Assembly: GCA_004794785.1 (NCBI GenBank)
Contig: SJOL01006479.1
Span: 520,243 to 584,242, forward strand
Direction: 5' to 3'
Origin: Opisthorchis felineus
Lineage: Eukaryota > Platyhelminthes > Trematoda > Opisthorchiida > Opisthorchiidae
Length of the DNA: 64,000 nucleotides
Part shown: piece by piece, positions 22,579 through 33,699 of the stretch
Layout: the number at the start of each line of letters is the position of its first letter
How positions within the stretch are numbered: the first letter of the stretch is position 1
Notes under the pieces: model-generated
Database searches by the model: none
Seen by the model: only the letters and a program-made list of their open reading frames with translations
What the model was told of the DNA's origin: nothing
Translations under genes and position numbers: made by a program

Positions 22579-22815
22579 ATCTAGATGGAGCAGTCGTCAG
22601 TGATGCGCAAAATGTGTTTGTAATGACCCGATTTGGAGGAACAGACCTATCATCTCATTGGACTAACATGTATCTCACACAAAGTGCATATTAATTCTCA
22701 TTAGAAAATATCGTCGTCAGAATATTACTGCAGCCTCCATGGCCTTTCATTGTGATGCAATTAACGTGCGTCTGCTAACTGCGTGCAATAGGTGTACACA
22801 GGAATCCCAACTCAC

Positions 22816-22902
22816 TTGGTTTTCAGTAGATTCTTCTTCCGGTTCTGTCTGACAAAACGAAGAGGAAGCAGCAACCAGGGACACAGCAGTGTGATCGGAT
22901 GA
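22816..22902 (-). CDS. Exon 18, short linker with FCQTE motif
   Basis: Twenty-nine codons, phase 0 to 0, acceptor ccttctgtgtttcag and donor gtgagt. The protein is SSDHTAVSLVAASSSFCQTE then PEEESTENQ. It is the first of the run of symmetric phase-0 exons and has QTE followed by an acidic tail. Confidence 0.85.
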
Positions 22903-23515
22903 CTGAAACACAGAAGGATATGAGGCAGTGACAGAGGCGAAAGGGGTGTGCAAGAAGGTCAGTAATGCAAAGTGACTATGTGGTCTATGTACGTGAAAAT
23001 CCAAAGTGAAACTTGGAGTCTGGAATATGGATAGATGTAAGCATACAGCTTTCCAACCACGTTATATATATATATATGAGAACAAGGGAGACAATGAAGG
23101 ATAAAAGTGAGACATGTAAGGCGAATGATACTTTTAGTTTGGCCGAAATATTTTGAGAAAGTCACAATCGTTATGCACTTTTATTGGATAATAGCTAGGC
23201 TCCATCATAATCTTGAAAATTCGAGGTGATCGAAGGGACAAAGTCTGTATATTGTGATTAACGTGAATAGCAAAAAGGGGATACAAGAAAGTTCAGAAAG
23301 AAAGTTCAGGAAGGCTGTTGGTTATTGGGTGTAATGTATCGAACTATTTGTTTATCGGTAACCTTGCGCCCAATACCATTCATACGACAACATCTCTCAC
23401 AAACCTGAGCATCAAAGCCCTTCGGTCCGCAACAACCGATTCGCCATTTAGACAAGACAACCACATCACGAGACGAGCATCAAAGTTGCTGAATTAAGCA
23501 ATTATGCTATCTTAC
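22903..23515 (-). other. Intron 17; AT run only
   Basis: Contains an (AT)n tract at about 23063-23077; otherwise nothing seen. Confidence 0.5.
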
Positions 23516-23960
23516 CTCCTGGTGCGCCATAGCAGTGGGTATTGTTCCACTGTCATCAGGCCACGTCGGTGACCTAACATCGCCCAAAGTGCAATGACAG
23601 AGCTTGCCCCCAGCAGCCGTCGGCGTACAGACTGAGTCCGGGGAGAGCGATTGAAAATCAAAAACTCCGTTATTATTGGTCATGCGAGGAGAGAGGGCCC
23701 AACTACGAGAATGTGTTACATCGGACGTCCGTCGGCACATACAGTTGAAAGTCCCAAGCAGACTATTTCCTTGTTCCAAACGGGAAACCATTGTGTGCCG
23801 GGGAGCTGATTGAGGACGGTGAGTGGAATCCTGATGCTTCGGTTCCGAGGCCTCAATGGAATCTTCGAGCCACAGGGACTTGTTGTGACTAACAGAGTCC
23901 ACGGGATCTTCCGTCGTGACCGAGGCACCGTTGACCAACTTGGCAGCAAGCAATTCCCCT
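23516..23960 (-). CDS. Exon 17, long Ser/Thr/His-rich linker
   Basis: The exon has 445 nt, entered with 1 nt and leaving in phase 0. The acceptor is tgtggtttgttttccag and the donor gtaaga. The first base completes the AAA codon begun by exon 16. The protein runs GELLAAKLVNGASVTTEDPV, then a low-complexity segment with several Cys (NCMCRR, KLCHC) and Ser, no coil. It ends AMAHQE. An acceptor 55 nt upstream (ttttcacag) gives an open frame but the wrong phase after exon 16. Confidence 0.85.
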
Positions 23961-25416
23961 CTGGAAAACAAACCACATTGAGAAAATCTCAGCCTATGTT
24001 CCAAGTTAGTCAGATCTGTGAAAAACTAAAGCCTGTAAGCCGTATTGTACAGAAATGATCGAACTTGAAAAACTTTCTCCAAAACAGCTGCTAAGGGACC
24101 AACAAAGGACCAAATGAAGATTGCATATATAGGCCTTTTACCCGTTATTTTTATCTGACGTGCAGACAGAATTTTTGGGAGGACAACAAACCCGAAGTGT
24201 TTTGAAAACCATCCAAGGATGACTTGATGTGTGTCTGATAGGTGTTCAGGAGGGTGTTCGACTTATGGCATGAAATACCAAAGGTCACATAACCCCTTTT
24301 TACATGACGTCTTCATGTGGCACCGAGTCATTTTTTTTTACTTCCACTGAGACACCTTGGAATTCCTATCGGGCCATCGAGAATCTTATAGTGGCACTTA
24401 ATAAAGAGCACCGAGACACTCTAACGGGAGGAGTGCATCCAGACCAGAAAATATTCGGGTCTACAAGGAGTTCATGCTCAATCATGGCAGTGTAGCGCGC
24501 TTTAGATACGTAAAAATGACACAAAATAGACAACGCGTTGTACACCATAGGAAAGCAGTGCTAAGTGATTTGAAGATGCACCAGTTTCAAATACTGTTTT
24601 AATTCATCCAACGCACTACTGCAAAACAAGCTAGTATATCCAAAGCCCTGAAGTGTTTGCTAACTAGAGATTGACAAAACTACCCGACTGTACTCCGTCC
24701 AAGCTCGAGATAGATCAGTGGTTAGGAGTCAAACTTACTGACCAGGAAGTCCTTGGTTCGCATCCAATCTCGGCAACTCGACTGTTCCTTTCTAAGCTTG
24801 AGCGGTATGATGAACTTACACTCGGACCAGTATTGTCGGACAGCAAAGCTTCTCAGGGAGAATCATGGAGAACGAACGGACCATATATAGAGAATAGATC
24901 GTACCAGGTAGGGTAGTTTCACATTCGCTTATTCCAGACGCCTTGAAAATAGTCCCTAGGACTCAGAATGAAATAGCGCAAAACAACCAGATGCACACAA
25001 GGCTGAAGGTTGGCTGTAGTTGACAAAAAAAATTCGCTAGCATCCGTGGTCCACAGCCTGATACCATCATAAAAATGAGAAACCGTGCACAACGGGGTAG
25101 ACCTACAGACTCCTGTTTTTAGTACAAAGTAGACCGTTCCTGTTCAAGCAACAACACGTTCTACAAGTAAGACAGCAGTCACTCGTTGAAAACGCTCGCT
25201 TCCCATTAAAACAAATTTCGGTGACGGCCAAATCCACAACTGAACCCGTTCCGCGAGTCGATGAGTGCAGATAATGGGCCGAGATGCAATTAAATACGAG
25301 GTGCCTCCAGTTGGACAGTTTGCAAGGTGTGAAAAGCAGGTTTACAAGATTAAGGCTGCATTAAATTAAATCTTCACTCGGAATTTTGCACAACGAAGAG
25401 AAATACGCCAGCTTAC
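23961..25416 (-). other. Intron 16 with SINE-like copy
   Basis: Contains a plus-oriented tRNA-headed repeat (24703-24800). Nothing else recognised. Confidence 0.5.
24703..24800 (+). repeat. tRNA-headed SINE-like repeat, short copy
   Basis: Begins gctcgagatagatcagtgg (box A-like), has ttggttcgcatcc (box B-like), and continues with the shared tail ctcgactgttcctttctaag. It aligns with the head of copy B at 45799. Lacks the ribozyme body. Confidence 0.7.
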
Positions 25417-25514
25417 TTGGTTTTTCGTAGCTGAGTTTCCAGACGTGCCAATTCCGTACGAAACTCTTCCCTTTCGCTTTCTCGTTCTTCCGTTTGTTCC
25501 GCAATGAAACGATC
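25417..25514 (-). CDS. Exon 16, conserved pericentrin/AKAP9-type coiled coil
   Basis: The exon has 98 nt, enters in phase 0 and leaves after 2 nt, with donor gtaagc and acceptor gcacttattag. The protein reads D-RFIAEQTEERESEREEF-RTELARLETQLRKT. This matches, by memory, the segment of human pericentrin around QFMDEQAAEREHEREEF (11 of 17 identical), followed by E-x2-RLE-x-QL in both. AKAP9 has a similar segment. It is the main support for the family call. It is a very acidic/basic parallel coiled coil with no QT motif. Confidence 0.9.
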
Positions 25515-26190
25515 CTAATAAGTGCGGAACAGGTGCGAGTGACAGTGTGAAGCATCAGTGCATTCGGTTCGAGAATCACCTAATATTCCAACATCACATT
25601 TACGCAACATACATCAACCGGAGAGCACATGGCAGTCCAAAAATGTCCAAATGTGGTATTTGTGCGAGGGATGATAAAAATATCACGCTGGATATACTGC
25701 CAGCCAGCTCACGTACTAGCCATTCAGAAGGTACTGCTAGACCGTTTACTAGAACTCGATCCAAGCCACCCTTTATAATACCTTCGTTACCTTATTTGTC
25801 CCTTGAACTCTGCTAACTCAACCGAGTATTAAAAAGTTTCGAAAACACTATCCGGGATATACTCTTGAAAAAACGTGAAACCAAGTGCACCAAAATGTCC
25901 CCGAAAGTAGTGCACCGACAGCTGTCTTACAAAAAGGGCAGGTGAAGGTCCAACCTGGCTGCTTTATCAGACAGGTTGACCAATAGCACACAGTCCATTG
26001 TGAATGTGTATGGAAAAGCGTGTCACCAACCTGAAGTGAACGCCTTTTACACCCACCTGATGAGTTCTAACCAGGACAAGATGCATGCAGAGTAGCTTTT
26101 GAGGACTAACCACAACCTGCGATGTTTGCTAAATTTTGCAAACTAGCAATCCGCATCGGAAAAAGCGAACAGCATGTCTGCACAACTCAC
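25515..26190 (-). other. Intron 15; nothing recognised
   Basis: A 676-nt spacer; the plus frame 25547-25816 has no support. Confidence 0.5.
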
Positions 26191-26408
26191 GTTTGCTTGC
26201 AACTTCTGCTGCGTCACTGACAGCTGGTCTTTGAGTTGTACATTTTCGGCCTCGGCTGTGGCTAATTGTTCCATTAACGCACGACGACTGGACTCTAACT
26301 CGGCCACTGAGGAGGTGTGACTCTGTTCGAACATGATCATGCGGCGCTCGAGCTCGGCTTGTAATTGGATACGCTCACTTTCGACAATTTGGCTCGTAGC
26401 AATTAGAG
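26191..26408 (-). CDS. Exon 15, long uninterrupted coiled coil
   Basis: The exon has 218 nt, entered with 2 nt and leaving in phase 0, acceptor gttcgtttcag and donor gtgagt. The protein includes IVESERIQLQAELERRMIMF, then AELESSRRALMEQLATAEAE and QLKDQLSVTQQKLQAN. Heptad spacing is clear throughout. It feeds directly into the conserved exon 16 segment, forming one rod of about 100 residues. Confidence 0.9.
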
Positions 26409-27218
26409 CTGAAACGAACAGATTAGGGGGTTGCAAAGTGCATGAAAAATTAGAAAAACAGCGAATGCATCTGTACGAAAAATTCTTAAGGCCAGGACTA
26501 GGCTTGAATTATGGAGAGTAGGAAAAGGCGAATGAGACAGGTTTTTAAAGTTGAAAGTCCTGAAACAAAGACTGGAAAAGTTCACTTGCGAAATTCAGTC
26601 AGGTAACCGAAAAAATCACATTCGGCATTTAGTGCCAATCTAGGCTGGTCACCCCCGACCTGCCGGATGCCTCGGTCTAGGCTTAAAATGTCTGGCGGTA
26701 CTCCGGACCTCGTGATTTCTTTGAGTTACATGAAAAGGATGTCACAACTGAGCACTTCAGTTTTGGATTTGAATGTCAAGTAGACAGGCTTGAGTGCTGT
26801 TCGCAGGGAAAGCAGAACTGACGATGCACCTAACGATGCAGTACTTGTCAGGTTTCGGACTGTAACTACAAGCGTCGTTGTCCATCTGATGAAACTAACA
26901 GGCTGTAAGGTGGTGTCGACGAGTTTGCGGACCTCGTGTTAGAACTTACACTCAGAATCAACTGCATGTCTTTGAAACGCAATGACTAGTATACTATGTA
27001 TACGGAACTCAAGTGTTATGGGCGTTTCGACTGGAGTGATGCTAATCGAAAAACAAAGAAAACCGGATTGTGACATGGCTTGTTTGAAATAATACCTCTA
27101 TTCGGTTATATGGCCCTGTTAAAAACGAATAATCAAAGAACATGCCAGTGCACTGGTGAACCGAATATGAGATCAAATGGAAAATGGATGAACACGAAAG
27201 AATCGAACGGCAGTCTAC
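26409..27218 (-). other. Intron 14; nothing recognised
   Basis: An 810-nt spacer without recognisable elements. Confidence 0.5.
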
Positions 27219-27431
27219 CTTTTTGTGTGTCAGCCGGAAGTCGCTCCGATAATAGTTGCAAAGCAGCCGACAGCCGCGTCCGGAGTTCCACAACCTCGTG
27301 TTCGCGATCTTGGCTATATCCACCATTGGCTGTGGGCACATTCTCGTAGGCCGGTCCGTAGCGACCGTACTCGCGTGTGTCCACGACACTAGCCAGACGT
27401 TCAACTTCGTGATTTAGTCGAGCCAGCGAGC
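27219..27431 (-). CDS. Exon 14, coil - Gly/Tyr break - coil
   Basis: The exon has 213 nt, entered with 2 nt and leaving after 1 nt, acceptor atttccatctacag and donor gtagac. The protein is SLARLNHEVERLASVVDTRE, a short break GRYGPAYENVPTANGGYSQ, then HEVVELRTRLSAALQLLSER. The junction codons (TGC before, GCT after) are both sense. Confidence 0.9.
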
Positions 27432-28973
27432 CTGTAGATGGAAATATTGTACGCACACACCTTCAAAGCACATGATGAATCAGACAAGAAAATAATAAAT
27501 TCATCATCACCAGGCTACCCAATTTCCGAACAAACTGAACATCCCATCGCCTCCAAGGTTTGGTTTTATGTACCACATTCCCGTTTTCCGGTGATCGAAA
27601 CTGTAGCAGCTGGAACCAATGTGCACATATTACACGGTTTATAGCTGATAAATTGATTGATTGATTGACTGACCAGGCTAGTTTATCTGAGAAAAGTCCT
27701 CCAACGGAAAGCAAGACGAAATACGATAGGAAAAGGTCCAGTGAGAGCATTTAATTGACTTCACTTCCAAAAAATTGTTTTGGGAATGTGTGAAATGGTC
27801 CACTCTCGTCACTTTCGTAGGAGCGCAATAAGCCAATTTAGTCAATGAATCTATGCTGGATCCCACTGGCATAAAATGAAATCATTAATTAATTGGGTTT
27901 TTATGACGATATGTATGACCGAAAACAAGACTGTGAATCGTCCGCAAGTGTCCATATGGCATGAGTTGCCCTGACAACAAGAGAATCCTGTCGGATTTCC
28001 GCGAACACGGTAGGTTGTACAGGGGGGGACGTCAGGATCAACTATTAAACGGTTAAGTAATTGCTGAAGAAAAAAACACTCAGTTGTTGCGTGCGCAGAC
28101 AAAAGAAACTTTTCTCTCACAGGACAGCACGTACCAGGATTATCCGATATTATGATGGAAGCCCGGTCACTAGCTGCAAATCGCTGACTCCTTGATGGTA
28201 CCACTTTTATTCTGGCTATCTGAGTTAAAGAGTAACTAATCTTCGCTAACAACCACATCTATATCCGCTACTCGGAAATATGGTGTGTAGGTCCTGAAGC
28301 TAAGATACTTTGCGAGAAAGATAATTCCCTGGAACTCATGGAACCCTAAGTTCCGGCTTGTCCCTTAAGTTATTAACCTCAATGAAGCACGTTAAAAAAC
28401 GTTTTTAGATAGTAACAAAACGAGGACAGAGGGCGGGTGTGGGTTTGCGTTATTACAACACAGCGATCAATGTATTGGCCTGCGTACATTCTTTGTCTGG
28501 TCAGTATTGATTTCTGGTTGATTTTGGTAGCGTTCGTGGATTGTCGTTGTTCGGTTTGTCTCCACTCCTGTTTGCCAGTGCGTAGTATCCGTAGACCGTA
28601 ACATTACAGTGCTTTGTTGCAGCAGCACGGTTTTTCTAATTTCGAAGTTCAGAAGCTGGGCAGTGGGTGGCTATAGCGGTCGGTCTTTCTGGAAGTCGAA
28701 ACTTTCAGACTATAAAAGAATGATAGCTACCCGCACGCCTCCAAGGGGAACGTATTCGAAATCACGAGGTGTATGTGGGCTGGCATCCATTTCCGGATTT
28801 GCCAGCCACGTCGAACTACGCCGATAGATAGCTATAAACACTGGATTATATCACATACGGTTTGCGCTCAGCCGCATTTGCATCCACCCGAATGCCTTGT
28901 AACCGATGTAAACAAGAGGGGATAAGAATGATCGGAGGGTAAACAACAGGTGTATAGCCGATTTAGAACATAC
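27432..28973 (-). other. Intron 13 with RTE tail
   Basis: Contains an RTE 3' tail (27545-27672). A possible exon near 28025-28075 (QLLNRLIVDP) was considered; the phase needed here meets a stop codon. Confidence 0.5.
27545..27672 (+). mobile_element. RTE 3' tail with ATTG repeats
   Basis: The segment from cacattcccgttttccggtg to ggtttatagctgataaattg matches the 3' untranslated end of the RTE fragment at 14540-14605. It ends in a (TGAT/ATTG)n tract at 27650-27670. Only the last hundred bases of the element are present. Confidence 0.65.
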
Positions 28974-29072
28974 ATGCCAAAATCTTGTATCCAGACCGAT
29001 AGGAGTCCGTATCCACGTCAGAATCCTCTTGCTCCTCGCCGGATAGGGCGTTCAGAAGTGTGTTGAAATCAT
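28974..29072 (-). CDS. Exon 13, acidic segment
   Basis: The exon has 99 nt, entered with 2 nt and leaving after 1 nt, acceptor ctttttttcccacag and donor gtatgt. The protein is DFNTLLNALSGEEQEDSDVD then TDSYRSGYKILA. It forms a short acidic hinge ahead of the exon 14-16 rod. Confidence 0.88.
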
Positions 29073-30419
29073 CTGTGGGAAAAAAAGAAGTGAAATTCCA
29101 GTGGAAATAGTACTGTCACATAACTATGAAGTCTGCCAACCAGAAGTCATGAGTAGACATAAGTTTAAGAATGGATTCAGTGGATGAACCCATGGGTAGG
29201 AGCATTATCGTGGGTTGTAATATCGAAACATGCTTCGGCCCGGTGAGCCCGAGGAATTAAGACCTGAGGATGAACACGTTTTAGGACCCTCGACATCCTC
29301 CACCGGTGATATAAATTAGACAGTTGATTCTCACGGTGTCTGAAGCGGACTGGTGTCGTGTGTCACTCATAAACCACACTCAAGACAATCGCAACTACTT
29401 AAGATTAACCCTTGCATTACTCATAAGGTTGCTGAAAACTCTTCGACCTTCAGCAACCTTATGAGTAGTGGATTACGTCTATACAGTGTATCGCGATGTC
29501 CCGAATATTTTACCGTCTGAAACATGAGACGGCCTGGTGCAGCACATTCAGTTGCTTAAGAACACCATAAACAAAAGATTCAGCTGGGTTCCAGGTGAGT
29601 CTTCCGTTCAAAGCAAACTGGTACGCAAATGAGTGTATTTCGCTAAGATTAGCTCTTATTCGAACTATGTGACACGCCATTAAGGCCGCAGGCTCCATTT
29701 GATTTTCTCTGCAATTAATTTATAAGAATCTCCAAATGCAAGCGCGCAAAACTTAGAAAAGACTATTTTGTCTCATCGTCGCCACGTGTCTTAACACAGC
29801 AGAGGTTCTATTCGGACGTGGGTGAAGAAAAGGAGAGGATGGCAACCTATTGTCAAAGGTTCCGTATTTTACTGAACAATACGGTCAGAGGTGTTGAGGT
29901 GACCTACACCTCCGAACAGCATTAAAATGGATATGCCTGAGCGCCATGTTTGGCTGAGACATCATCGGTGGAAGTGAACGAACTTGAGCCAACACAATCC
30001 AAGTGTTGGACGACAGACAGCATCAACAGACAGTTAACTAATCCGGCTAAGAATTGACAGAATCGTCGACACTACGGTCGGTTAGGTGCCACGTCCAGTA
30101 AGGTTGCTAACCATGTGCAAGGAAAATCACGGGCAAAGAAGGCGCGAAGATCTCACGGTGCTCAGCTTTGACTTCGCGCTGTTATGTCGAGGCCTGTCCG
30201 CCGCAAAATGGGCGTGTTCAACGCGTATGGCGCCAGTCACAACTTCGTGCAATGAGTAAAATATATGCTGCTCTACGACCGTATTCCAGCACATTTGGGT
30301 TGATTGTTTCGGATGCCACAATTTGGACTCCGCAGCACAACCAGAGAGGCTATCTAAGTTGTCTACAGTAGATCTCATGAACCAGATCAATGCACTTGAG
30401 AGGCAGTATAATGACTAAC
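29073..30419 (-). other. Intron 12 with hairpin remnant of the ribozyme repeat
   Basis: Contains a palindromic remnant (29418-29467) and flanking repeat sequence to about 29690. The rest is featureless. Confidence 0.5.
29418..29690. repeat. Ribozyme-repeat remnant with perfect 19-bp hairpin
   Basis: Arms tactcataaggttgctgaa (29418-29436) and its exact complement (29449-29467) are separated by 12 nt. They are the outer arms of the ribozyme unit without the core. The flank from about 29560 (agattcagctgggttccagg, then caaatgagtgtatttc) matches the flank of the repeat at 3130-3200. Confidence 0.75.
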
Positions 30420-30553
30420 CGTTTGTGTCCGGACTGTGTTCGCCATCGGGAACACCACGCTGGTTCATTGAGGCGATTCGCTGTGCCAAAGCAAGACAGA
30501 TACATGCTGCATCAGCAGACAATTTCGAGTAGCGTTTCAGCATCACCGAAGCA
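30420..30553 (-). CDS. Exon 12, helical segment
   Basis: The exon has 134 nt, entered with 1 nt and leaving after 1 nt, acceptor gtttctttttcag and donor gttagt. The protein is ASVMLKRYSKLSADAACICL, then ALAQRIASMNQRGVPDGEHS. It is probably alpha-helical but Ala/Cys-rich, not a classic heptad coil. Junction codons CGT and GAT are sense. Confidence 0.88.
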
Positions 30554-30699
30554 CTGAAAAAGAAACGTTGTGCGACAATTGAAAACCCATTTTTCTTAGA
30601 GTCATGGCTAGACTGAACATTGGCAGCTGGAAATGACAAACCTAGCATCGACTAACGGCTGAGTCATCAATATTCACCGCCATAGGATTATCTACTTAC

Positions 30700-30788
30700 C
30701 GTCCGTCCGATTCGGTAGAGGCTGAATCAGGAGGTTCTGTCTGGTAATCAATGGTCTGCCGAACAACACCTTCAGGGCGCACCAGAGG
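30700..30788 (-). CDS. Exon 11, linker with DYQTE motif
   Basis: The exon has 89 nt, enters in phase 0 and leaves after 2 nt, acceptor ttttcttacccccgcag and donor gtaagt. The protein is PLVRPEGVVRQTIDYQTEPP then DSASTESDG. Two QT pairs occur five residues apart (RQTID, YQTEPP). It is disordered in character. Confidence 0.9.
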
Positions 30789-33402
30789 CTGCGGGGGTAA
30801 GAAAAGTTCAGTAAAATCACGTGAATACTACAGGAAACAGCTTTATGCAGAAATAACTGACAACCAGAAGAAGGATATTTCTCATCAAATCCCACCCCAG
30901 TCCATGCTTCATCAAGCTTATCATACAAAAGGGAATTACAATCCCAAGGGTGGATACAACCATATGTCCACTGGATAGAGTAACAAAAACGTGGCCACAC
31001 CTCTCTTAAATGCTCAGTAGCCACTAATATGGTTGTCTGGTCACGGAGATGAAACCGCTAGGCAATAGTTTAGACTAGCATTAACAGGAAAATGTACATG
31101 ATGAATGAAGGGCGTTACCCCAGCCTTGTCAAATATACTGTGTGTCTGCACACAGCTGTCGCTGGAAAAATAGGACCGGAAGTAGTAAACCACGGGATCT
31201 ACTCACAAGGGGGGAGGGGAAATGCTTAAAACCAATCAATAAGAGATGGGGGTAACTTCAAAAAGTTGAGAAAATCCATACTGAGCGAAATGCAATGGAT
31301 AAAATTGAAGCGCGATTGTGATGACAATCCTGAAATGAAACGCGAGCTATTAATCAACGACAGTTGGAAACATCAGAGAGAAACAGATTCTTCAGATGTG
31401 GCGCACAAATCCCATTTATGTAACCATAAAGTAACATAAGTTGTGGGAAAAATCGCTGATTCACAAGAACAAACTAAACATTGTCATATACCTCATTAGG
31501 AACGTTCCCAAATCTGGTTGGCCGATAAAATCCACCTGTCGCACCTCGATTGGGCCCGTTCATACCTCTCAGAAGTTTAGAAGCATTAGCTTGCTACAGA
31601 TTACGTGGAAACTAATGCAAAGCGATTTGTGAGGGAACCGATCGGAGGTACTCCTCTGGTTAGGTCTTAATCAGGCATACCATTGTCCGTCACGTGTGCG
31701 CTTTCAAACAGGTTACCCTATGAGTAAGTAACACGATGAGTAGCATGTTCAGTCCATCTACGAATTTCAAAGTAGAAACAGCTTCGTATGGGGTGGTTCA
31801 CCATGCATCTGCGATAACTAGAGTACGTGCAGCATGCTGGCAGCAAGAATATTATGAGAGTATCATAGTATACAACAACGTTACGGTGGTTAGCGGTTAC
31901 TCAGGGCAACCGAAAGAATAATAACCAATAAAACATCGGCATTTCGTCCAGAGAAGCAAGAGCCACTAGGTGAAATGCGTCGTAGAGGATGGGGAATCAC
32001 AAGTTCAGATAAGTTGTTTGGGTGTGCACCTTAGTTTGCCGGTAGCAATAACTGGTAGATAATGTCAAGGGCTGTCAAAAGTAGCTTTGTATCTCGGTAC
32101 AAAACTCAGACCTGAGTAAACGGTTCTGTCATTAACACTGTTGCATGCATTGACACCTAAACCACCGCATCTAGTCCAATACACGGCTATAAACCGTGTA
32201 AGTGAAGTTTTGTGGCTTCAGTTTACATAGTTTTCGTAGCTATTAAAGTCGAGATCCACTGAGCAAAGAAGGGAACGACTCCATAGCCAGTACTAACATG
32301 CTGTCTAGAGATCCATCGGGATACTTTGCCTCGATGCGTTTTGTTCTTTAGTTGTCTGAATATTTCCGTCAATTCACCTTGGTTAGAGGCATTGCCACTG
32401 ACGGGTCGAATGAGCAATAAGAGGTTGAGAAATGAGCAGAAGTTGATACGCCACTTCTTCGATCCTTCCTCGCACAGCGTGGTCGGTTGAGCGTCGCGAA
32501 GATTGGTTTGTTGACCTGGAGCGCGAAAAATCAACCAGAAGAGTTGTAAGTCTTGGCCGACATTTCCACATGTCTCCAGACTACCGGCCATTTCCGACCA
32601 GCAGTCCATAGGATTTTTCTCAGCTGAACGAGTAGCGATATAGGCTGGAAAAGTGTTGGCAATTGTTGGCCGGGCAGCTAGCTGGTCCTTTCGGAGGTCC
32701 ACGCCACTGGCTGTGTAGATTTGAGTTTTGGTGCGACAGCCTGTTGTATCAAAGTCTTCAGATCGGGCCATGACTCTTCGACGGAGACTGGCGGCACTCG
32801 ATGAAACATGGGTAGCTCGGTGGTCAGTAGGTACTGCATCAGACAGTTTTCTGGGTCTTCGAGGGGGCTTGTGCTCGTGGACAGTATTTATCCCCGTTTT
32901 CAGTTCCATGGTGAGACCTACAGTCTAGAACAGCCGAAGCCCATCGGGCTACTACCAGAATATAGACTAATTTGGAAACGGTATAGCGATCGTCGGAATG
33001 ACGAGTGCGTAAACGCCTCCCCGGACGTTGAAAATGCGTGTTAGACGTGACGAGATGATTAAATGAAGCAAGGCTAATCAGGCAGCGTTTTCACCGCAGT
33101 GCCCAAATCCAGAGGTGACGGATGTTGTCATCTGAAGCACCAGTTCTCGCATTCTGGTTGGCCGCAACCAACAGTGTTTGGCGGTTAGGTATGCGGTTCA
33201 CCACTACTTGTAGCTCATTGTAAAAATCATCCCCGACAGAAGCGTCCGGAGAAAAAGCAGGGATGTACACGGCTATGGCTGTAGGAACTTTGAATCAGGG
33301 AAGATGGCAGCGCCAAAGAAAGCTGCTAAATGTGTGACAAATACCACAAAGGCCCAAATGGATGCTTGAGCCGCTAGGATACAGTAAGTAAGAATACCCC
33401 AC

Positions 33403-33614
33403 CCCCAGGAATTCGGCGCGGCGTGAGTCATAACCAGGAATCCGTGTCTCCAAAAGGTACGCAGCCGGGAGGATTTCGTATGGTGAGGATCCGGCTGCGG
33501 ATGCCGATGAGAGTACGGACACTCCGGCAGCTTTCATGCAACACGTTTCCAGTTTTCGAGAAAAGGAAGGAGGCACAGTTTGCATGTTTGTCATCGGGAC
33601 GGCTAAGGTAGTAC
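33403..33614 (-). CDS. Candidate exon 10b, Ser/Ala-rich linker
   Basis: The candidate has 212 nt, entered with 2 nt and leaving in phase 0. The acceptor is strong (aattgacttttcag); the donor (gtgggg) is weak. The protein would contain TTLAVPMTNMQTVPPSFSRK, with another QT pair. A different frame is also open for 60 codons, so frame choice depends on candidate 10a. It is not included in the 1,832 codons. Confidence 0.33.
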
Positions 33615-33699
33615 CTGAAAAGTCAATTATCATGAAAAGAGCTTTGTATACGGGGCAAAGTCAGGAAGTAACATGGGGATATGTGTACGAACGCCGTAC

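Larger units (their letters stand above)
19812..22815 (-). other. Intron 18 with 1-kb element and RTE fragment
   Basis: Contains the 1-kb tRNA-headed element (20046-21080) and an RTE 3' fragment in the gene sense (21850-22345). It also contains a short TG run near 22560-22578. Other parts are featureless. Confidence 0.6.

Noticed and set aside
28020..28080. Exon-like QLLNRLIVDP with a fine acceptor tract
   Set aside because: The phase required after exon 13 (2 nt in) meets a stop codon at once.
32223..32909. Longest open frame in the window (228 codons, minus)
   Set aside because: No recognisable domain, no coil, and no acceptor/donor pair that fits phase 0 to 0 between exons 10 and 11. GC content allows such a length by chance.
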